In this document: positions 20,192-24,789 of the stretch, in pieces
Position numbering within the stretch: the stretch's first letter is position 1
Layout of the letters: every line of letters starts with the position of its first letter
Virus record (IMG/VR): IMGVR_UViG_3300006924_000162
Location: 1-24,789 of that record
From: a virus
DNA: 24,789 bases
Direction: 5' to 3' (one strand)
Notes under the pieces: model-generated
Database searches by the model: none
Told to the model about the DNA's origin: nothing
What the model saw: only the letters and a program-made list of their open reading frames with translations
Translations under genes and position numbers: made by a program

Positions 20192-21791
20192 AAGATAACT
20201 TATTCTGTTTGTACTCTTCTATAGCTGATTTTACCATTTCTTCGGGTGGATTCATCATACTAGGCAATTCTCTGAAATTTTTCAACATATCGGCCTTACT
20301 AAACCCCACTCCTTGCCAGTTTGATTGGTTAAAAATGGGTACACCCCTATCCCAATATCTATCATGACCAAATAACATGTTCTGCACACCAATATATGCA
20401 CTGACCGCATCATAGTGTTCGTTTTTCCACATATATGTCAAATGGTGCCAGTGTGGACTATTCAAATCTGGTTCAAGGAGTTTGATTCTTCTCTTGAAAT
20501 AATCATCGACATTTGGATCGGCGTAGATGTGATCTAGTCTGTCGCCTACTGGTTCGATTTCCATTGGTTGCGGGGTCTTGTACCACTTGTCTTTCTTAGA
20601 GGTAAGATCACTGGGTCGCGTCATTCCATTGTCTCTCATAATATGTAGAGGGAACATCGATACTGCCTGAGACTGCCAATTATCATCCAACCACTTGAAG
20701 GTCCAGTCTAGAGTTTCTGGAGTCTCGTACGGCAACCCCCAAATCAAACTTATCTCCCCCCGATAAAACCCATTCTCTTTTAAGAAATATTCTTTAGCTT
20801 TTAGAATGCCATCTAGAATCTTCTTTGGGTCACCACCCTTTCCCATTGATTTGGCACTTGCATGATTTGTTGATTCGATCCCATAGAGATGACTATTGAA
20901 TCTCATTCTAGCAAGTTCTTCTAGGTCACCCTTGCGTTGAGTCATCAAGTCTGCGCGAATGTACCCAGTAAAGTTTGGTTTAAAATCACATGACTGAACA
21001 ACATCACCATACTTTTTAATTTTTGGAATGTAGTCATTGAAAGTATCATCAGTAATGATGTACTCTGTTGTTCCCCAAAGGTCATAGTTTTCTTTTATGT
21101 TTCTCTCAAAACAATCTTGTGAACGAGTATAGTCACCCTTCACACCCAGAATCGGGAAGTTGCAATAGGAACAGGCGAATCGACATCCTCTAGAAGTTTC
21201 CATAGACAAAACTTCGTAGGGTTTAATAAAGTCTCTTTTCTCGTATCGGATTGGCAATTCAGACCAAGGGTACGCATGATACTTTGAGTTTTCCCAACAA
21301 TCTACTACTGGAAATGTAGGTCCGCCTTCAAAGGGCGTAAATTGTTTTACTTCTGGATTACCCTGTATTATGGCCTTCATGCCGAGTTCACCATAACCAA
21401 TACAGTAATAATCGATGTTTGGTATTTTCATAAGTGACCAGATGTCCTGACTTCCAGCACAAGTGGTCACATTGGGATAATTGGTTTTAACGTATTTGAA
21501 TAGATTAACAATGTTCGGGGCTGCAAGAAAGAAGAGTCCACCCACACCCACCATTTTAGTGTCTGGTCCGACCCTGCTATCTACAATTTCAACGAGTTCT
21601 TCATACCGCCAAGAAAACATAAAATCGACAACTTCTACGTTAAAGTCGAATTCATCTCTTAGGTATGTGGCAATTCGGTAGGTGCCAGAAGTTCGACTTC
21701 TGGTTTCGTAACTAGGTTCTTCTGTTGCAGCCTGTACGCCGTGTGAATACGAACCTAGTCCCGTAAATAATAGTACGTCAACGTAATCCAT
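20187..21791 (-). CDS. B12-type radical SAM protein of unknown substrate (534 aa)
   Basis: C203-x3-C207-x2-C210 (SRGCRFACSYCNFP) is the [4Fe-4S]/SAM motif. Residues about 36-135 (RIATYLRDEFDFNVEVVDFM, MVGVGGLFFLAAPNIVNLFK, IDYYCIGYGE) look like the Rossmann-type cobalamin-binding domain that precedes the radical SAM barrel in class B methyltransferases and relatives. The cobalamin-ligating DxHxxG is not seen. Later barrel blocks include NFTGYIRADLMTQ, LYGIESTNHASAKSMGKGGD and ISLIWGLPYETPETLDW. The C-terminal 150 residues are Trp/His-rich and unfamiliar. Reaction unknown: methylation or another radical change of a peptide, nucleic acid or small molecule is possible. Start ATG 21789-21791 with GGAG five bases upstream. 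It is embedded among late virion genes, which is striking. Confidence 0.85.
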   Translation of the reverse strand: MDYVDVLLFTGLGSYSHGVQAATEEPSYETRSRTSGTYRIATYLRDEFDFNVEVVDFMFSWRYEELVEIVDSRVGPDTKMVGVGGLFFLAAPNIVNLFKYVKTNYPNVTTCAGSQDIWSLMKIPNIDYYCIGYGELGMKAIIQGNPEVKQFTPFEGGPTFPVVDCWENSKYHAYPWSELPIRYEKRDFIKPYEVLSMETSRGCRFACSYCNFPILGVKGDYTRSQDCFERNIKENYDLWGTTEYIITDDTFNDYIPKIKKYGDVVQSCDFKPNFTGYIRADLMTQRKGDLEELARMRFNSHLYGIESTNHASAKSMGKGGDPKKILDGILKAKEYFLKENGFYRGEISLIWGLPYETPETLDWTFKWLDDNWQSQAVSMFPLHIMRDNGMTRPSDLTSKKDKWYKTPQPMEIEPVGDRLDHIYADPNVDDYFKRRIKLLEPDLNSPHWHHLTYMWKNEHYDAVSAYIGVQNMLFGHDRYWDRGVPIFNQSNWQGVGFSKADMLKNFRELPSMMNPPEEMVKSAIEEYKQNKLSL

Positions 21792-21804
21792 GTTGTCTCC
21801 ATCA

Positions 21805-22053
21805 TCAATATATTTTTTTCAAATCAAATCCAACTGGATTTACAACTCTTATTTCATGTCTCTTTTTATCAGTACCAATAAAAATAATGTGGTTTTGTTT
21901 TAGTTTTAAGATTTTTTTAGCATGATAAGTTTTTGGACTAAACGTCTCTATGCGAGTACCATCAGGCAGAACAGTAGTTTCGCCTGGGTAGTAAACAGTA
22001 AGTTGATATTCTTCCTTCAACCACTCTTTAATTTTTTCTATTAACCATCTCAT
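21805..22053 (-). CDS. Small conserved phage protein, probably SH3-like beta fold (82 aa)
   Basis: An amphipathic N-terminal helix (MRWLIEKIKEWLKEEYQ) leads to a beta-rich domain with VLPDGTRIETFSPKTYHAKK, LKLKQNHIIFIGTDKKRHEI and a terminal NPVGFDLKKIY. The PDGT...SPKTYxAKK...HIIFxxxDGxR..I..V.PVGxDxKKIY arrangement matches small proteins I recall from marine T4-like phages; function unknown. The ATG (22051-22053) has no ribosome site and lies only six bases after the TATAAATA at 22060-22067, so its late mRNA would be essentially leaderless. Otherwise it is translated by read-through from the SGNH gene. Confidence 0.7.
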   Translation of the reverse strand: MRWLIEKIKEWLKEEYQLTVYYPGETTVLPDGTRIETFSPKTYHAKKILKLKQNHIIFIGTDKKRHEIRVVNPVGFDLKKIY

Positions 22054-22059
22054 AAACAG

Positions 22060-22067
22060 TATTTATA
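22060..22067 (-). promoter_or_regulatory. T4-type late promoter TATAAATA containing the SGNH gene stop codon
   Basis: A perfect TATAAATA on the minus strand; its TAA (22063-22065) ends the SGNH-like gene (CTA-TAA-ATA). The expected start is within one or two bases of the ATG at 22053, so either the 82-aa gene is leaderless or the promoter mainly serves the radical SAM gene at 21791 with a long leader. Confidence 0.6.
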
Positions 22068-23019
22068 GTTTTTCTTTGATTAGTTTTATGATTATTTCTG
22101 CCCACTTTGCATTTGTTTCTTCGCCTGGGTGTATGAGGTCTCTGGCCATAGAAACCCCATCAAAAGATTCATCTCCACGTTGAGCACAGTGTTTCCAATA
22201 ATGATAAGCTTTAAACTCTCTGTCAAAGTCCTTTGAATAGTCAGCCAAAACGAAAGGGATATCCAGTTCTTTTGCGATATCTCGCAACACCATGATGTTC
22301 TTGGTTGTCTGAATAAGGTTATTCATGTCATCCGTGACACATTGATACTCCATTGACATTACATACTCTTCTGTAATTTTCCTGTATTTTGAAATCTGTT
22401 GAGAAGAGGTGGTTACAATCTGAGATCCGTTAAAGTAGTTCCACCTTCTTGGTGGTGGTGTAAAAACAACCATCGCTTTTGGTTTCTTGACAGTGTGTTT
22501 GAGTAAGAACAAAGCATGAATTACGCTTGCATCAAGTCCAACGCCAGGGATACCGAAATTAAAATTTGCAAGACCCAGTTCTTTTGATACTATCTCAGTG
22601 AAGGTATGTTCCTTGTCTAGACCGATACCGAATGTAAAACTGCATCCATAGAAAATAATTCCGTCTTCATCATAACCGTGGTCTATTCGGTATCCTTGGT
22701 CGTTGAGGAGGTACTGGACTGAAACGGCGTTTTGCGACCCGTCAGTTCTTATCCAGTTAAACTGTTCCAGACACTTTCGGGTCTGGGGGTCATTCTTGTG
22801 TTCGTTAAAGGTTTCTTGTGTGTCTGGGTCAATCCAAAACAAATTATGTGTTCTGTTTTCTTTCCACGAGTCTATTGAATCACATAAAGCAAGATTGATA
22901 CCACCGAGGCACTTTCGGATTGTTGGCAGATTTTCTTGTGGGAGACACACACTGTTTTCCCAAGAAAGACCTTTACCCAAGTACTGTCTTGTGTACTTCA
23001 GAATATCATCAATTGTCAT
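22063..23019 (-). CDS. SGNH/GDSL-hydrolase-like protein (318 aa)
   Basis: Residues 122-131 (IFYGCSFTFG) are block I of the SGNH fold with S127 as candidate nucleophile. NFGIPGVGLD (154-163) supplies the block II Gly. PKAMVVFTPPPRRWNYFNG lies near block III. DLIHPGEETNAKWAEIII (294-311) gives the D294-x-x-H297 catalytic pair of block V. Unlike the second SGNH-like gene in the window, this triad looks complete. The N-terminal 110 residues (TIDDILKYTRQYLGKGLSWE and following) are extra and unfamiliar. The family includes carbohydrate and lipid esterases. In the late region it could deacetylate host surface polysaccharide or modify virion glycans; that is inference. It follows the DUF6321-like gene by 15 b with no obvious ribosome site. 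Confidence 0.7.
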   Translation of the reverse strand: MTIDDILKYTRQYLGKGLSWENSVCLPQENLPTIRKCLGGINLALCDSIDSWKENRTHNLFWIDPDTQETFNEHKNDPQTRKCLEQFNWIRTDGSQNAVSVQYLLNDQGYRIDHGYDEDGIIFYGCSFTFGIGLDKEHTFTEIVSKELGLANFNFGIPGVGLDASVIHALFLLKHTVKKPKAMVVFTPPPRRWNYFNGSQIVTTSSQQISKYRKITEEYVMSMEYQCVTDDMNNLIQTTKNIMVLRDIAKELDIPFVLADYSKDFDREFKAYHYWKHCAQRGDESFDGVSMARDLIHPGEETNAKWAEIIIKLIKEKL

Positions 23020-23034
23020 AACGAAATTAAACTC

Positions 23035-23301
23035 TTAGCAGTTCCATCTTCTTCTTGCAGCCTTACCTCTTTCACCCGTCCAACCGCGTGATCGGGCACA
23101 GAAGGATTTTCTTCTATTAGCCGCTTTGCTACCTTTCTTTAGTTTACTAGGAGGCGTAGTAACAGCAGTCTGTAGATTGCCGCCGGTTCTGCGGTTCTCT
23201 GCATCTACGCCCTTCTGTGTCAGACCAGCACCTTTATCAGTGGGCCGTTTGTGTCCAGACTTAATACCTTCTTCTGTGACAAACTCCAAAAAAGTCTTCA
23301 T
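23035..23301 (-). CDS. DUF6321-like small basic Cys/Trp protein (88 aa)
   Basis: After a short leader, residues about 26-88 hold GAGLTQKGVDAENRRTGGNL, TAVTTPPSKLKKGSKAANRR, KSFCARSRGWTGERGKAARR and the terminal RRWNC. This is the LTxKGxxxxNRxTGxNLxxxVTxxxxKxGSKAAxRRKSFCAR...RRWxC pattern of the DUF6321 family, shared between marine phages and giant viruses, function unknown. The highly basic charge and two cysteines suggest nucleic-acid binding, perhaps inside the virion. It starts by ATGA overlap with the large mosaic gene and so is translated together with it. Confidence 0.78.
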   Translation of the reverse strand: MKTFLEFVTEEGIKSGHKRPTDKGAGLTQKGVDAENRRTGGNLQTAVTTPPSKLKKGSKAANRRKSFCARSRGWTGERGKAARRRWNC

Positions 23302-24789
23302 TTCTTCTTCACCTTAAACTTCTTAGCCTTCTGTTTAGACGCCTGTGACTTCGCCTGTGCTGGATTATATTTCTTAGCCTTCTGTGGTTTACTTCTTCTT
23401 GAAGTAAGTCTCTTCAGTTCGTTCTTTCTGATTATCGGGACCATTCTCTGTGCGAGTCTAGAAACCAGACCACCAAAACGTTTGGCCATCGCTTCAATTC
23501 TTGCCTTCTCTGCGGGTGGCAAAGACTTGATATCTCTACCTCTCGCAATGCGACCTTTAATCATGTTTCTTGCACCGCGAGATGCCCTTCTCTTAATTCT
23601 TGCGGGGTCGGCGGCTCTTCTGGATGCCCTCATACGAGCAACCTTCAGTTTTTGTTTGTTACGACGAGCGTTGAATCGACGTTTCATTCTACCTTGAATT
23701 GACAGATTTTCAAGGATATCAATGTTATCGTGAATATCCTCATCTTCCTCTGCCGCAGCATCTAATTCTTCAACTTCTTCTTCGTCATACATTCCAAGAT
23801 CAATTAGGTCATCGAAATTCATGCCATCAATCTGAGTTTCCATCTCTTCGATTTCTCTCTCACTGAATACATGGTGGTCCATTTCCAAAACATCATAATC
23901 GGCATCTTCTTCACAACCACAGTGTTCTTTCACTGCTTGCTTACCGTATGTGATGCAGGGGTCTTGACCGCAACCGCAGTTCTCTTGTACCTTTGCCTTG
24001 TAGTGGTACTTATTAGTAGTCTTGTTTTTCTTTGTGGTTTCTCCTGGCTCGCCAGGTGTTACTGCCTTCAAATACGCAGTTCCTTCTGGTCTACCCCACT
24101 CGTACTTACTAATCTGCACATCTTCATACATACCAGCAAGAGTTCTGGGATCAACCTTATCCGAAACCTGTCCTGCAACCTTTGCGGCATAGTACTCAAC
24201 ACCATGTCGGAGTTTGCCACCACCCTCTTTCTTCTTGCGGTCTACAATTTGTTTCAGAAGTTTGTGTGCGTGTTTGTACTGAGTTTTATAGACAGTCTTT
24301 GCCAGTGCGGGTTGCATCCACTGCGGAGTCTCTGATACTGGGACGCAATTCGGAACAACCCTATTGCCTTTCTTTTTCAGACCTTTCTCTTTATATCCAT
24401 TCCAACACTTTTCATCAATCTTCTCTTCTGATTTTACTGTTTTCGCTGATGTCTGTTGAAATTTTTTCTTCATGTCCTCATAGTACTTCAACTTGGCTTC
24501 CAAGTCCATACCATGTTTGTCTTTAAGTCTTTTTGCAAAACGATCTTGTGCTGACATTGATGCCTCTTTGACATCGGTCTTTACCATAACTGGTTTGCCG
24601 CCCTTACCACTACGATCTGCAACTGGGTCTTTCCTTCTTTTTCTTCTAGCAGATGTTGCCCTGTCATCTTTGGACATGCTGTGAGCCTTTGATCTGGGCA
24701 TACACTTGGGTTTGCCTTCTCCAGGCTCTCTAGCACAGTCACCTTTGATCTTTCCGTCTGTACCTACACGGACCCAATCACCTTTTGGC
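23298..24789 (-). CDS. Large mosaic Lys/Arg-rich protein, partial (N-terminus beyond right window edge)
   Basis: The frame is open to position 24789: 29 further codons lie upstream of the first internal ATG (24699-24701), and they complete a recognisable module. That module is DWVRVGTDGKIKGDCA, then PKCMPRSKAHSMSKDDRATS, the W..I..DGKI.G.C...CLPK.KA..L....R...A pattern of phage basic proteins, so the true start is outside. Next come KCWNGYKEKGLKKKGNRVVP (Cys/Lys module), WMQPALAKTVYKTQYKHAHK, a GRPEGTAYL segment and two Cys clusters (ENCGCGQDPC, EHCGCEED). An acidic stretch follows, then a very basic helical block (MKRRFNARRNKQKLKVARMR to VSRLAQRMVPIIRKNELKRL) and a Lys tail. It is probably a virion-internal or DNA-associated protein, inferred from charge and late context. 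496 residues are visible. Confidence 0.8.
   Translation of the reverse strand, partial: PKGDWVRVGTDGKIKGDCAREPGEGKPKCMPRSKAHSMSKDDRATSARRKRRKDPVADRSGKGGKPVMVKTDVKEASMSAQDRFAKRLKDKHGMDLEAKLKYYEDMKKKFQQTSAKTVKSEEKIDEKCWNGYKEKGLKKKGNRVVPNCVPVSETPQWMQPALAKTVYKTQYKHAHKLLKQIVDRKKKEGGGKLRHGVEYYAAKVAGQVSDKVDPRTLAGMYEDVQISKYEWGRPEGTAYLKAVTPGEPGETTKKNKTTNKYHYKAKVQENCGCGQDPCITYGKQAVKEHCGCEEDADYDVLEMDHHVFSEREIEEMETQIDGMNFDDLIDLGMYDEEEVEELDAAAEEDEDIHDNIDILENLSIQGRMKRRFNARRNKQKLKVARMRASRRAADPARIKRRASRGARNMIKGRIARGRDIKSLPPAEKARIEAMAKRFGGLVSRLAQRMVPIIRKNELKRLTSRRSKPQKAKKYNPAQAKSQASKQKAKKFKVKKK

Noticed and set aside
23320-23385. Two 15-b direct repeats (23320-23334 and 23371-23385)
   Set aside because: They encode QKAKKF/QKAKKY in a lysine-rich tail; low-complexity coding repetition, not an att site or CRISPR repeat.
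23251-23697. Plus-strand frame of 148 codons, Leu/Ala/Phe-rich and membrane-like
   Set aside because: It is the complement of the Lys/Arg-rich minus-strand gene; hydrophobic composition on the antisense strand of basic genes is expected.
23871-24335. Plus-strand frame of 154 codons with membrane-like segments
   Set aside because: Antisense shadow of the mosaic protein's acidic and Cys-rich part; no start signals.
1-24789. tRNA genes, CRISPR arrays, insertion sequences, integrase
   Set aside because: Reading both strands gave no tRNA-like T-loop outside coding sequence, no regularly spaced repeats and no transposase or integrase motifs.

Overview
The window looks like part of the genome of a marine T4-like (contractile-tailed) phage, most like the T4-like cyanophages and pelagimyophages. 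The evidence is a one-strand, tightly packed gene array with ATGA/GTGA stop-start overlaps; T4-type replication genes (RNase H, a gp61-type primase with TOPRIM); a phage nucleotide-synthesis set (thyX, nrdA, glutaredoxin, nrdB, dCMP deaminase); T4-type late promoters (TATAAATA); and Lys/Glu-rich mosaic proteins typical of marine T4-like phages. The host cannot be fixed from this window: no photosynthesis gene, tRNA or integrase is seen. Every supported gene is on the minus strand, so transcription runs from high to low coordinates. No stretch over 300 bases lacks a gene; the largest gap (1216-1338, 123 b) holds a likely terminator and a consensus promoter.

Layout in the direction of transcription. 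(1) 24789-16.4 kb is a late, virion-like region. It holds a large mosaic Lys/Arg-rich protein open at the right window edge, a small DUF6321-like basic protein, an SGNH-hydrolase-like protein, an 82-aa conserved protein, a B12-type radical SAM protein, a 649-aa mosaic protein, two probable virion surface proteins and two conserved unknowns. Three perfect TATAAATA late promoters lie here, each containing the TAA stop codon of the gene before it. (2) 16.4-13.9 kb is the junction: a coiled-coil membrane protein, a glycosyltransferase-like protein and the primase. The last two have sigma70-like promoters whose -10 hexamer ends exactly 6 nt before the ATG, so leaderless mRNAs are predicted. (3) 13.9-8.7 kb is the deoxynucleotide factory: SAP-like membrane protein, thyX, nrdA, a QueC-like PP-loop protein, glutaredoxin, nrdB, a zinc-ribbon protein and dCMP deaminase. 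(4) 8.7-4.9 kb is accessory: small membrane protein, small ORF, GIY-YIG-like protein, sulfotransferase-like protein, four-TM coiled-coil membrane protein, a second SGNH-like protein and a WYL_2-like SH3-fold protein. (5) 4.9-1.3 kb starts at a strong sigma70-like promoter: a basic unknown protein, RNase H, three unknowns and a NUMOD3 (homing-endonuclease-type DNA-binding) protein, ending at a candidate terminator. (6) 1.28 kb to the left edge starts at a consensus TTGACA-17-TATAAT promoter: three unknowns and a GTG-started HAD phosphatase cut by the window edge.

Together, the nucleotide genes convert host ribonucleotides to dNTPs (NrdAB with glutaredoxin) and feed dTMP synthesis (dCMP deaminase, then ThyX). 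The primase and RNase H start and remove RNA primers. The promoter types separate replication/metabolism genes (sigma70-like) from virion genes (T4 late type). Family names come from motif recognition only; no database search was possible.
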